NCBI GenBank assembly: GCA_014529385.2
Contig: CM043952.1
Location: forward strand, 153,139,057-153,203,056
Origin: Adiantum capillus-veneris
Lineage: Eukaryota; Streptophyta; Polypodiopsida; Polypodiales; Pteridaceae
DNA length: 64,000 nt
Direction: 5' to 3'
Positions 30,389-41,649 of this stretch are shown piece after piece. A program made the translations under genes and the position numbers. The notes below the pieces were generated by a model. That model did not search any database and had not been told where the DNA came from. It worked only from the letters and a program-made list of their open reading frames with translations. Each line of letters opens with the position of its first letter. The stretch's first letter is position 1.

Positions 30389-31520
30389 AGGGAGAGAGAG
30401 AGAAGGTAATATTGATCAGAGGACATAGAACATAAAGTTACATGTGCGTGCTTTGTGTATGGCAGGGAGGACATATATTCACAACACTGCACGTTCCAAT
30501 TACACAAGCGCAACTCCAACTCAACAACACTGCAAGGTCCATTATTTGCATCCAATTTTTCATGCGCATGCATTTTCTTGGTGCAACACATAAATGCTAC
30601 GGGGTAGGGCACGGCTTTCGTTTCTTATAATTTTTTGGAGAGACCACTGTGCCAACTCTCCACCATACCTTTGTATGGCACCTCTGTATGACGTGCACGG
30701 TATACTTTGCACTTTCAATCTGTGATGTTTTATTGCAAGATGATATGTTTAACTATTCACATTGCTTTTTTGTAGCTTGATTCACATATCGACCTGTAGA
30801 ATTGACAATCAAAAAGCAGCAATACAACATTACAGGTTAGTAAAGCACCTCATTTTTTGTTGCAGTTCATTCATGCTTTATTTATTTGCTTGTTTTAGTA
30901 TTTTTTGCATTACTTCCTTTGCTTCGGTTTATTTGGATCTCGTTTTCAAAACTATACACTCGATGTCGATTAGCATCTGCACATGTTAGCTACACACGTA
31001 ACTCTTTGCAAACGATTGCTAGCCAATGCATCTGATGTATTACAATAGTGAATACACAAGTAGTGAATGCATGTGGTGTATCATACTAGTGAATTCACCT
31101 TGTGCATCTTTACTTTAGCTCTAAATAATTGATATCATACAGCTAGGTGTCTAAATAATTGATGTCATACTATATATGTCCTCGTTTCTCCAACACTAGA
31201 TGTCAGTATGAAGTTCTGAAGACCTAGAAGATTGTGGTCCAAGCGTCAATAAGCTAGGGAGAAAACTGCAGCCAACTTGAAACTAGCTTATTGTCCATAT
31301 GCTAGGTCATGGTTTGAAATTACTATATTGTATAAAGATTGGAGCATGCTATATGACATCTTTGCTCACAATATAGAAATTTGTCCTTCCTACACGAAGG
31401 TATACCTCACATATATAGAGATAACTGAGATCGATAGACAAATGAAAAAGACACTCTTGTTGCTCCCACTTTTGTATTATTGTTGGGCGCTTTGCCATTA
31501 GAACGGCAACAACAAGACTT
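29517..31520. other. No recognised gene; contains a CA microsatellite
   Basis: Scattered short frames without recognisable motifs. A 75-codon frame at 31277-31501 ends just before the helicase fossil and may be part of its upstream region, but I cannot show it. Confidence 0.4.
30303..30385 (+). repeat. (AC)41 microsatellite with GA end
   Basis: Uninterrupted AC followed by GAGAGGGAGAGAGAGAGA. The long frames it creates on the minus strand are not genes. Confidence 0.95.
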
Positions 31521-32330
31521 AGCAGCATTGCATCTACAGTCCATTACCAATTCAAGATACCAACCACGAATCAATAGTATCCCCTCTCTATTCATGAGAT
31601 CAATGAGCAATATTTGGACATGAAAGAGGCAGCTATTATAATTATAGATGAGCTACTCATGTTAACCCAAATGACTTTTGACCTTATTGTAAGAAAAAAT
31701 GTCAACATAACAAGCATTACATTGGCAGATCCCTTCAACAACAAATGTGTTTTCTTGCTCGGTGATCTTGCCCAACTATCCCAGTTTGTAGTCACATACG
31801 GGAGCTTTGTAACACATGCCATATCACAAGCTCGGTCCACTGGCTACATACAATTTTGTACAAGATGTCATACTCTGTAAGGCATGCAATAGACCCTGAA
31901 TTGCTTCAGTTCTTGACCATTATTCGTGAAAGAAAACCAGTCGTAGATGAGATCAATTGTACCTTGGGTGCATGTATTATAGATGAAGCTCATGTGCAGG
32001 ACTGCATCAACAATTCTACTACGATAATTAATCTGTACTCACAAATGAGACATCCAACAATATAACAACCTTGCCTTGAATAAGTTGTACAATCAAACTG
32101 ACATTGCAAAAGTTAAAATGAAGGCGGATGCGGGTAACAATATAAATGTCCTTCAGTACTGGCTTCTAATGTCCTTCAGTACTGGCTTCTAGACCCTAAG
32201 CTCAATGAGGTGGATTCGATCGCAATTGGCATGTACTGGCTTCTAATGTCCTTCAGTACTGGCTTCTAGATCCTAAGCTCAATGAGGTGGATTCGATTGC
32301 AATTGGCATGTGGTGCATGATTATTCTATA
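31521..32330 (+). pseudogene. PIF1/Helitron-type helicase fossil
   Basis: Frame 31521-31880 reads a ...TVHYQFKIPTTN segment (the THS.FxIP block of PIF1-type helicases), a Walker B motif IIIIDELLMLTQMTFDLI, and a motif III-like KCVFLLGDLAQLSQFV. After a shift near 31865: AIDPELLQFLTIIRERKP, EINCTLGACIIDEAHVQD, NSTTIINLYSQ. After another: YNNLALNKLYNQTDIAKV and QYWLLDPKLNEVDSIAIGM. The Walker A (GKT) region is not seen. A TAG at 31575 and later stops break it. It could derive from a Helitron or a host PIF1-like gene. Confidence 0.7.
32148..32318 (+). repeat. Nested tandem duplications in the helicase fossil
   Basis: GTCCTTCAGTACTGGCTTCTA occurs four times; a unit of about 77 bases (including CCTAAGCTCAATGAGGTGG) is itself duplicated. 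Confidence 0.85.
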
Positions 32331-32521
32331 GATGTTATATAGCAAGGCCCACCAAGCAAGACTAGTTTTTTTGCCGAAAGACTTTCTTCTCTACATACGA
32401 TAAATGTATCAGTTTAAATGTGCCTCATAGAAAAAAGGTAAATTTGAAGGGGATTTTTCTCTTCAATGCAAATTCTACTTTTGAAGATTTATTTGGATTT
32501 TTTCAAGGGTGTTTATTCTCA

Positions 32522-32523
<2 letters not shown>

Positions 32524-32586
<63 letters not shown>

Positions 32587-32670
32587 CTCAATGAGAAGAA
32601 GAGAATTAGAGAGAGTTTGTCTATGTTGAAAGAGAGAGCTAATCAAGAAGAAGAAGAGAGCAAAAAGCGG

Positions 32671-32730
<60 letters not shown>
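32524..32730 (+). repeat. Two compound (GT)n(GA)n microsatellites
   Basis: GT then GA at 32524-32583 and again at 32673-32730, separated by GA-rich sequence. The frame across them is an artefact. Confidence 0.9.
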
Positions 32731-32732
<2 letters not shown>

Positions 32733-32877
32733 ACAAAGGGGTTAATTTCAACAACTTCTCTCATCAAAGTATCCCCATTTTTTCACTAAAAGATGATTAA
32801 TGGGTTTTTCCTTACAATGAGACAACGGGTCGGGTACACGCACACGTAGACATAAAAACACACATACACACACACAC

Positions 32878-32880
<3 letters not shown>

Positions 32881-32938
<58 letters not shown>
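32881..32938 (+). repeat. (GA)29 microsatellite, LINE tail
   Basis: Plus-strand GA run forming the TC tail of the minus-strand element above. Confidence 0.95.
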
Positions 32939-32941
<3 letters not shown>

Positions 32942-33040
32942 ATAGATAGATTGAATTCTCGTCCACGGAGATCATATATGACCTATGGGACCGAAAGTAA
33001 AACAATACAAAAGGTTCAAGATTGTGAGATACATCTCAGT

Positions 33041-33770
33041 TCAGGACTGAGGGTTCAGCGATGTGTGAGAGAAGAAATATGAAAACCTAAAGAGGGGTGG
33101 GGGAGCTGGTTTGAGAGTTCGGATCTCCTGAATAATGGCTTTGCCTCCTTGGTAAACTGCCCATTCTTGCTGCGCGCGCTTCTCGCATATTTTGTAATTG
33201 TACCTTCTTTTGTTTGAGTTGGACGGGTGTAAGGTCTTCTGCAAACCAAATTTTAGTGTCCTTGAGAAGCCTCGATTGCTCAAGGGGTTTGATTCGGTCC
33301 GCCTTGGTCTTGAAAGTAAGGATTGCATGGTTGGTGCGATGCTCGTGTGTAAGAGAGGTAATCGTTGTTAGATCCCATTGTATCATGTGGGTTGTCGTTT
33401 GGATGCGAGTAAGGGACTCGAGGAACTTGAGGTCCCCCTCCCCTTTCCAATTGCTTGGAAGCCCGCAAATGTGGACATTGAGGGCGATGTCTTCCTGGCT
33501 TTGTCTTTCGCGTAGCGTGGAAGCCACATGGGCTTCAACTTTGTTAGAGATGACCTCTTCACTTGATTCTTGACAACCTTTGCGAGGGTGGTTTCTACAT
33601 CTACCTTTGTTTTGTTGAGCTTGGCTTCCATCTGCTCTATCTCTTCTTTCTTGTCTTTCTCCATTGTGGTGAGCCGAAGCTCGATGGCAGCAATTTTCTG
33701 TTTCAGCTTGTCGTTTTCCTTGCGGAGCCTTTCAACTTCACTTTGGAGGCGGGTAGTGTTGTCTAGCTTT
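33041..33770 (-). pseudogene. LINE ORF1 protein with coiled coil and RNA-binding domain
   Basis: Heptad-like Leu/Ile spacing with alternating Lys/Glu in the first 60 residues indicates a coiled coil for trimer formation. The downstream domain matches the other ORF1 copy at HICGLPSNW / RIRGLPSSW and LLKDTKIWFAEDL / LLKGTNFWIVEEL. Frames change near 33540 and 33180, so it is not translatable as is. Confidence 0.7.
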
Positions 33771-33814
33771 GGAGGCAGGTAGTCCTAGATTTATTGGAGT
33801 TTGAACTAATCTTC

Positions 33815-33855
33815 TTCTTCTTCTTCTTCTCTCTCTCTCTCTCTCTCTCTGTCTA

Positions 33856-33900
<45 letters not shown>

Positions 33901-34196
33901 TACAGAGTACTGATACTAATACTGGTATTGGTACTACTACTAGTGGTACTGATATTGCTATACTGCTATACTAGTATTACCAGTATTGATGTTGTATTGG
34001 TATTGAATATACCGGTACTACTAGACTATACTGGTACTCACATTGGCACTATACACTATTGGTACTGATACTGCTATACTACTATACTGCTATTTTAGTA
34101 TTGGTAATACTGGAGTTGTCCTAGTACTGTATATACTAGTACTCCAGTACTAGTACTTATTGGTACTATTGAACTATACTGGTACTAGTACTGGTA

Positions 34197-34229
<33 letters not shown>
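33815..34229 (+). repeat. CTT/CT/CA arrays plus TACT-rich minisatellite, copy A
   Basis: (CTT)n and (CT)n at 33815-33879, (CA)n to 33900, then about 290 bases built from GGTACT, AGTACT, CTATAC and GATACT words (33905-34197), then GCGCGCGC and (CA)n. The same succession recurs at 46491-46917, so it is a defined segment. The 5' LTR of element 4 starts inside its terminal CA run. Confidence 0.85.
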
Positions 34230-34902
34230 AATCATAAAATCTAATATCTGACCAACCCAAATGATTTTCTCATATTAAACTGATCATTTAATGTGGGAGA
34301 ATAAACGGGAACAAGGGTTAAGATATAGATGTGCTTATAGATCTATTTAAGCACGGGGCCAATGGTAAGGGGCCCAAATGAGAAAAGGTCTATCAAAGAG
34401 AAAGGTTAACCAATGGAGCAAAAGACCTTAGGGTTGTCTTCATTAAAGCCTCCACAGGTAAGTGTTAAAAGCTTTAAGACATAGTCTTTAAAATTTTACT
34501 CTTTAGTCACTAAAGTCCAAGCAGGCAAGGGGGCAGCTTGCTTAAGCTAGGGTTGTGCTTAAGCAGGGGGGCTGCCTGCTTACCAAGTTCAAATTACTTA
34601 CTACTAAAGAGGGGGCGATCCCTACAAAGGGGGGAGGTAGATAGTAAGTGAGCACCTCACCAAGGACCCATACCCTTATGAAAGGAAAGGGGCCACTTGT
34701 CAAGTGTAGAGACACACTACTCAAGCAAGTAGGGGTTGTGCTTAAGCAAGGGGGGTGCTAGCTTAGCCCCACAAAGGGAAAGAAGGACACTTGTCAAGAG
34801 GCTACACCCCTTGCCCCAAAGGGAGCCTAGCTCTCATTGGCTAGAGGGCTACATGGCCCAGTCAACTTCAAAGGAACCCTAGGAAAGGGGGTCGACCTAG
34901 CT

Positions 34903-34965
<63 letters not shown>

Positions 34966-35711
34966 GAGCCTCCCACGAGCTCTCTCTCCTTCATTCTTCC
35001 CTTCACACACTCTTGTGAAGCAAGGATTCCATCTCCTTCTCCAAGCCTGAGAAGTTGAGTGCCTACTACCACAAGCTCGTGGCTATGGATGCAAATCCAC
35101 ACAAGAGAATGCTTATGCTTGCTTATCAATCTCTCTAATCTCCATTAAATCTATGATAAGTTATGCTACAAGAGCTATGAGTGATTATATGCAAGGGGTT
35201 ATTTCTTTCTAGTAGAGATACTTCTACTTCTCTCTTCTTCCTCACTCCCTGCTAGCTCTCCTCACCTTTCATGGTGTTTGAGGTCTTGGGATTGAGGCTG
35301 GGCATTTTTCAAGTTCATGCTAATCATGTTTATTGTTGTAGTTATGCTAATGCTTGGTGAGTGAAGCTTACCATCTTCATCTCATCAAGAAGGTCTCAAG
35401 GAACACAAACAATTGTATTGTAAACAAATCTTCCATAATGGAAGAATCTATACTACAAATGCCTATTGGAGGGGGGACCGGCTCCAACTAATCCGGTCCT
35501 CTATTGGTGTCAATTTCTCTAAACTCTCACTCTCTTTTACAAGTATTGATCATGCCATGTTAATGAAGTAATGTGTTAAGTGTTTCTCTCTCTCTACCCA
35601 AGCACTTTGTTTCTCACTATACATCTACACACTAAAGAATACTCAAGGAAATGCTCAATATGTTATTTACTTTCCGCTCCAACTCAAGTTAAAAAGGCTA
35701 ATTCCATTACA
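34230..35711 (+). repeat. 5' LTR of element 4
   Basis: 1482 bp. The terminal TG is replaced by AA at the junction with the CA array (3' copy: TGTCATAAAATT). Ends ATTCCATTACA. Contains a 54-bp CT array (34906-34959) that is 76 bp in the 3' copy. Confidence 0.9.
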
Positions 35712-35712
35712 T

Positions 35713-35724
35713 TGGTATCAGAGC
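35713..35724 (+). other. Primer binding site of element 4 (initiator tRNA-Met)
   Basis: TGGTATCAGAGC, exact match, one base after the 5' LTR. Confidence 0.95.
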
Positions 35725-36125
35725 ATTTGGTTTCTCTTTTCTTGCTTAAGAAGAGAGGTCCTTAAGTAGCCTATAAATGGTTGATGTTGTTAATTATATT
35801 AGGGTAAGTGGAACTGGGATATATTATCAGTTTTGTTGAGCCCATTATGTGGGGGATGGTGCACACCTTGGGAGCTTTGGACTTAATAATGGAGTCTTTT
35901 TAGACTTGCCTACGACTTTACCATTATTGAGCCATAAGAAGTCCGAAAGGAGCTAGCCCTTGGCAACTCTTCTATGTTAGACCTACTCCTCTACTCTCTA
36001 TAATTAACCACTTCGAGCCGTGGGTGTAGATACTTAAGAGCCGATTTTCAAAGGCTAAGAGGAGTGGCAACTAAGGTTTTGAATTGCCAAAGCATACACT
36101 AAGTACATACATAAATTTTGTTAAC

Positions 36126-37470
36126 ATGGTTGACAATAATCAAGAGAGTAGAATGAACATTGATAGCTTTGATTTTGCACATGAAGGTGCTAATGATGAT
36201 GCTCCCATGTTTGTGAATTATCTCGTCACTAGGTTACAGCAAGCTATGGGCAACCCTGCTTTGCAAGCCGAAGTTACTCAACAACTTCGTGCTTATGGAA
36301 TTTCCCTTCCTCTCCAAGAGGAGAGAGAGCTTAGGAGGCCTCTTGAAGAGACCCCCAAAAGAAGACTCTCTCCCATTCGAGAGGAGGAATCCAAAGAGCA
36401 AGAAGGCAATGAAAGTTTAAGTCCCTTTGAAGATGTGGCTCCACGAAGACGGCGGTCTAGACGATCGCCCACTCCTCCCAAGAGGAAAAGATCAACACAT
36501 AGTCCTTCTCCTCATCACTCTGAAAGGCAAGAGAGGAAACAAAGGAAGAAAGGGTTAGGAAGAGGTCACCCTCTTCTCCTTCTTCTTCACCTTCCTCCTC
36601 TTCTGACGAAAGTTATGGTTATTCTCCTAGAGAATACAAGAGGGGAGGATATCGCAAATCATTTCCTGCATGGCGAAGGTCACAAAAGCTAAAGAAGTTC
36701 AAGGAGGGAGGAAAGAGTATCTCTTTTCTCACCTATGATGGCACCTTTGGTGCTACCGACAAAGTATTGGCCTTTATCTAGCAATTTTATGCGGCCTTTG
36801 GAGACGAGGGCTCCATAGAGTCCTCCAAGCTATGCCATGTAGCTATGCACTTCCAAAAATAAGCTCGACAATGGTGGGCTAGCCTTCGTGGCAATGGTGA
36901 AGCCCCAAAGACATGGAAAACTCTACGAGTTTCCATCATGAAGCAGTTCCTTGCAAGCGATGCAAAGGACAAAGTTATTACCGAATGGCGCAGCTTGAAG
37001 CTCCTCTCCCATGAGTCTATCCACAAATATGTAGACAAGTTTTGGGATTTACATCTCAAGGCTACTGTCTTTCAAAAGATAGACTTTGCCGAGCAAAGGC
37101 AGCAATTCTGTGCGGGATTACCTGAAGAGATGGCCGAATACATCAACTCTAAACGTCCTGGTACTATTAGCGAAGTAATCCATCACACCATGGTTGCTTC
37201 ACGCATCAATTTCCATCAAGGGGCTAGACATAATGTCAAGCCCATGGAAAACAAAGACAAAAATGATGCAAAGGGGAAAACCAATGTTCAAAATACGTCC
37301 CAAGTCAATTCCAACAACAACAACAACAATCGGTCCAAGGAGAAGGGAGTTTACAAAGGTAAAAACAAACTCTCTCCTGAAGAGCTTGAAGATTTTCGCA
37401 AGGACCATAAGTGTTTCAAGTGTGGGGAGCAAGGACATGGCTATCGTTCTTGCCCCAAGAAGAATACTCG
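36126..37470 (+). pseudogene. Element 4 gag
   Basis: Best start is ATG 36126 (MVDNNQESRMNIDSF); an upstream ATG at 36084 is in frame. Acidic, then an Arg/Ser-rich stretch (PRRRRSRRSPTPPKRKRST). A one-base shift near 36555 leads into the gag core (FLTYDGTFGATDKVLAFI, ARQWWASLRGNGEAPKTW, IMKQFLASDAKDKVITEW) with a TAG at 36778 (first Gln of QQF) and a TAA at 36860. It ends with a CX2CX4HX4C knuckle (CFKCGEQGHGYRSC, about 37411-37452). Confidence 0.9.
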
Positions 37471-37889
37471 CAATGAGACTCCTAGGGCTTCCACCATCGA
37501 AGCTCCAAAAGAGGATGCTCATTGCAAAGGATCATCACTTTCCTATGCTTGGGGAAAGGTAAGAGAGCATGATGCCTTCATCGTGTTTGACCCTGGCTCT
37601 ACTCTCTTCTTCATATCAATGGAGTTGGCCACCAAGTTGGGCATTCAAGCTTTTGAGATGGGAGATATAGTAGTGGCTGATGCAGCTTTCAAGGGACAAC
37701 AAGCCTCCGTTACTCCCTTGATTGGGAAGTTGAGGCTTCATGTCCAAAGCTATGTCGACAAGGAAGACTTCTTCATATCTCTCCTCTCCAACATGAGGAT
37801 GTTATCCTAGGGGCACCATGGTTTGATCGCATGGCTGCCAACATGAAGTTCCCTAAAGAAGAATCTATTTCACCTACAGGGGAAAGAAC
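37471..37889 (+). pseudogene. Element 4 protease
   Basis: YAWGKVREHDAFIVFDPGST is the active-site strand (DPGS, as in element 1), followed by VTPLIGKLRLHVQSYVDKED. A one-base shift near 37785 gives HEDVILGAPWFDRMAANMKF, and a further shift near 37870 joins the RT frame. Cleaves the polyprotein when intact. Confidence 0.85.
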
Positions 37890-39545
37890 ATGTATGTAGA
37901 TGCTAGTGAGCGTGGTCGCACTATTCCACTTGTAAATCCTCTTGCTTTTGATAAGTCAATGAAGAGCTCAGTTTCTGCGTACATGATTTTTGTCAAAGAG
38001 TCTCTAAAAGATACTAGTGTTTCATCAAATGTAAATGGTAGGAATCAAGAAGAGTTAGACTTGTCTAATTTTCTAAAAGGATTCCAAGATGTGTTCATCG
38101 ATGATATCCCTATGGACTTACCTCCAAAACGAGGGGATGATGACCATCGTATTGAGCTCCTTCCTGGAAGCTCACCACCTAACAAGCCTCCTTATCGAGT
38201 CTCACAAGCTCAACAAGAGGAGATCATGAGGCAAGTACAAGAGCTGGTAGACAAAGGGATGGTGAGGCCTAGTTCCTCTCCCTTTTGTTCTCCAGTCCTT
38301 TTAGTGCAAAAGAAAGATGGTACATACCGTATGTGTGTGGACTATCAAACACTAAACCATATCACTATCAAAAACAGATTTTCCGTACCTCGGGTAGAAG
38401 ATCTGTTTGATAAGCTACAAGGCTCTATCTACTTCAGTAGGATTGACCTTAAGAGTGGCTATCATCAAATAAGGATAGTGGATGAAGATATCTTAAAGAC
38501 CGCGTTTCGCACAACGTTTGGTCTTTATGAATATCTAGTCATGCCTTTTGGCTTGACTAATGCACCAGCTACGTTCAATCGTTTGATGGAGAAAATTTTT
38601 AGACCATACCGCAAATTCACTGGAGTGTTCTTTGATGATATCATCATCTACTCCAAGTCTTTGGAGGAACATCAGCAACATCTCCGAGTGATTTTTCAAT
38701 CATTGAGGGAGAACAAGCTTTTTCTCAACCAAAAGAAAAGCGAATTCTTCCTTCAAGAGATTCAATACCTAGGTCATATTATCTCTAAAGATGGTATCCA
38801 AATGGATCCATCAAAGTTAGAGGTAATAAAAGCATGGCCTAACCCAAGAAATCTACATGATCTAAGAAGCTTTGTTGGTATGTGTGCATACTATAGACGC
38901 TTCATAGCAAAATTCTCTCAAGTAGCAGGACCACTACACGACTTAACTAAGAAGAATGTTAAGTTTGTATGGACTGCTAAGGAGCAAAATGCTTTTGAAA
39001 AGCTCAAAGAGAAGCTTACTTCCCAACCAGTCCTCCTGCTTCTGGGTCTCTCAAAGCCATTTGAGGTCCAACGTGATGCTTGTGGAGATTGCCTCGGAGA
39101 AGTTTTGCTTCAAGAAGGGCATGCCATAGCATATGAGAGCCGAAGGCTCAATACTGATGAACGAGTCTTGGGCATTTATGAGAAAGAGCTTTTAGCAGTT
39201 CTACATGCCTTAGACACATGGAAGCACTATCTATTGGGGACTCCATTTATCCTACGAACCGACCACCAAAGTCTCAAGTATTTCATGACGCAAACCAAGC
39301 TTTCCGACAAACAAATGAGGTGGGAAAATTTTCTTTCGCAATTTAATTTCCATATTGCTCACATAGCTGGTAAGCACAATCAAGTGGCCGATGCACTTTC
39401 ACGACGACCCAAAGTTAATGCGGTGTCTATAGCTACTCACAATGATCTATCCTCTATGATAGATGAATATGCTACTGACCCTGACTTTAGAGACATAATG
39501 TCAGCCCTTGCTTTGGGGAAGAAAGAGGAACCATTCACCTTGTAG
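37890..39545 (+). pseudogene. Element 4 reverse transcriptase and RNase H
   Basis: 552 open codons. RT blocks: [92 protein letters not shown], catalytic GVFFDDIIIYS, LGHIISKDGIQMDPSKL. RNase H: FEVQRDACGDCLGEVLLQEG, IYEKELLAVLHALDTWKHYL, FILRTDHQSLKYFMTQ, HNQVADALSRRPKV. The catalytic residues of RT and RNase H appear intact. The frame ends at TAG 39543 in a context where Gln is expected (FTL-Q-DGYLL); pol continues in the same frame after it. Confidence 0.93.
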
Positions 39546-40888
39546 GATGGTTATCTTCTTCACGGCAATAGGCTATGTGTTACACATTCCCTTCGAGAGA
39601 AAGTTATGTATGAATCCCATGCTCCTCCATACGCGGGGCATAGAGGTATTCAACTTACTCTCCGAGGAGTAGAGACATACTTCTATTGGCCTACCATGAA
39701 AGTGGACATACAAGAGTATGTTTCAAAATGTGTAGTATGCCAAAAGACCAAGTATGATAGAGGGAAGCAACCTGGATTACTCCAGCCATTACCTATTCCA
39801 AATTTCATCTTTGGATTACCCAAATCTATCCATGGGAATACAGGAATATGGACAATAGTCGACAGGTTTAGCAAGCAAGCACATTTTATTCCTGTCAAAA
39901 AGACTATTAAGGCACATCAAATGGCAACTCTCTTCATATCTCATATTTTCAAGCACCATGGATTACCCACATCCATCGTGTCAGATAGAGATTCTAGAAT
40001 GACCAGTAATTTTTGGAAATGTCTCTTTGAAAATCTAGGAACAAGATTGAATTTCTCTTCGGCCTATCACCCACAAACGGACGGCCAAAGTGAGATAGCC
40101 AATCTTACGATACTCGATCTACTAAAGACTTATGTTACAGAAGTAGATCAACGCTCACGATGGGAAAAGTACTTACCTCTTGTAGAGTATGCCTACAATA
40201 ATACTGTACATACTTCTACGGGAAAAGCACCTTTTGAGATCATTGAGGGAAGACCTAAAAGTCCCTTGCTACTCAAAGTACATGGGAAGATCTTCGCCGC
40301 CGATGAGTATAGCCATGACCTACAAGAATCTTTTCAAAAGATTAAGGAGGCTATATCCATCTCTCAAAAAAGGAAAAAAGATGTTGCTGATAAGCATAGA
40401 AGAGCCTTAATGTTCAAAGAAAATGATTGGGTCTTACTCAAGTTTCCTAAGGCTCGATTAAGGCAAACGACGGGCAAAAATCCTACGGGCCATCAAAAGT
40501 ATTATGCTAAACTAGCAAAAAGATACTATGGTCCTTTCCAAATTTTGAAGCCCATCAATGAGACAGCTTATGAACTCAAATTGCCCAACCATTGGCTCAT
40601 ACACAATGCCTTTCATGTAAGCCTACTTAAGCCCTACAAAGGAGAGCCACCAACTGAACCAATTATTGAAGACCCTCCCGAAGTTGAAGACCAAGAAGAG
40701 GTGCTACAACCCAAAGCTGTCCTTCGGCATGAAGATAAGGTACTACGAGTCTACGACTTGGTAAGATTATCCGAAGATATCTTATTAAGTTCAAAAATTA
40801 TCCTTTTGAAGATGCTAGATGGATGCAAGGAATACAACTTAAGGATAGTATGAACCTTGTCAATGCTTACAATGCTACATTAGAGTAA
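39546..40888 (+). pseudogene. Element 4 integrase and chromodomain
   Basis: HHCC finger (HAPPYAGHRGIQLTLRGVET ... CVVCQKTKYDRGK). The core then reads PLPIPN|FIFGLPKSIHGN: compared with element 3, about eight or nine codons including the first catalytic Asp are deleted in frame near 39802. The second Asp (SIVSDRDSRMTSNFW) and Glu (AYHPQTDGQSEIAN) are intact. The C-terminal domain (DWVLLKFPKARL, KRYYGPFQILKPINE) leads to EEVLQPKAVLRHEDK. After a shift near 40745 the chromodomain end reads RYLIKFKNYPFEDARWMQG and stops at TAA 40886. Confidence 0.9.
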
Positions 40889-41200
40889 GCAAATGTACAA
40901 ATTTCTTTTAAATGACTCATGTTTTTGGTCTTATAAGACTAGTCCTCTTTTTAATTGTGCACAAATTTAACTAGTATGCATGCTTAGAATCATGTTTGTG
41001 ATGACGACGTCTCTCCAACACCAAGTAGAATTTGTCACTCTACTTTGGGAGAATGAAATGGACTAAAGAGAAGACATGCTTGCGGCAGCTATGTCTCCCA
41101 AGCACCAAATGGATTAGTCATCCATCTTGGAAAGATGTCATAGGGTAAAAAGGGATCCTCTACCCGCTAAGTAAAATTGACTAATGACTAAGGCTTTATC
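40889..41200 (+). other. Element 4 post-pol spacer
   Basis: Non-coding AT-rich sequence with two similar phrases, GTCTCTCCAACACCAAGTAGA (about 41009) and ATGTCTCCCAAGCACCAAATGG (about 41091), suggesting an old internal duplication. Confidence 0.5.
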
Positions 41201-41575
41201 TGTCATAATAATCAATATCTAATTCTCCTAAATGATTTTCTCATATTAAACTGATCATTTAATGTGGGGAAGTGCCAGGGGAGAAAAAGCTAGAATATTG
41301 GTTAAGCTAGCAGACCGGCCACAGTAGGGATCCAAAGGAGGGAAAATAGGGATCTAAAGGGGGGGCCATCAGCAAAAGAGACATGTGCAAAAATGGGCTA
41401 AACAGACCCTAAGGTTCAGCCCATTAAGACTTCCAAAATGCTAAGGTTCCAAAATTCAAAGGTTGTGCCCAAAGGGTTAAAGCTTAGGGGGAATTGGATG
41501 CTTTGTGTGCTCTCCAAAGTCAATGCACATCCCTACATGGGAGGGGGCGAGCCCTCTAGGGGATGAGAGAGAAAG

Positions 41576-41649
<74 letters not shown>

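Larger units (their letters stand above)
32881..33790 (-). mobile_element. ORF1-only LINE derivative (HAL1-like), second copy
   Basis: On the minus strand: coiled coil (33770-33570: LQSEVERLRKENDKLKQKIA, IELRLTTMEKDKKEEIEQME), then the ORF1p-type domain (33500-33041: LNVHICGLPSNWKGEGDL, NHAILTFKTKADRIKPLEQ, LLKDTKIWFAEDLTPVQLK, QGGKAIIQEIRTLK after a one-base shift near 33180), stop near 33041. Only about 100 bases later comes the conserved end GGTCCCATAGGTCATATATG... and a (TC)29 tail (32938-32881). There is no room for ORF2. Confidence 0.75.
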
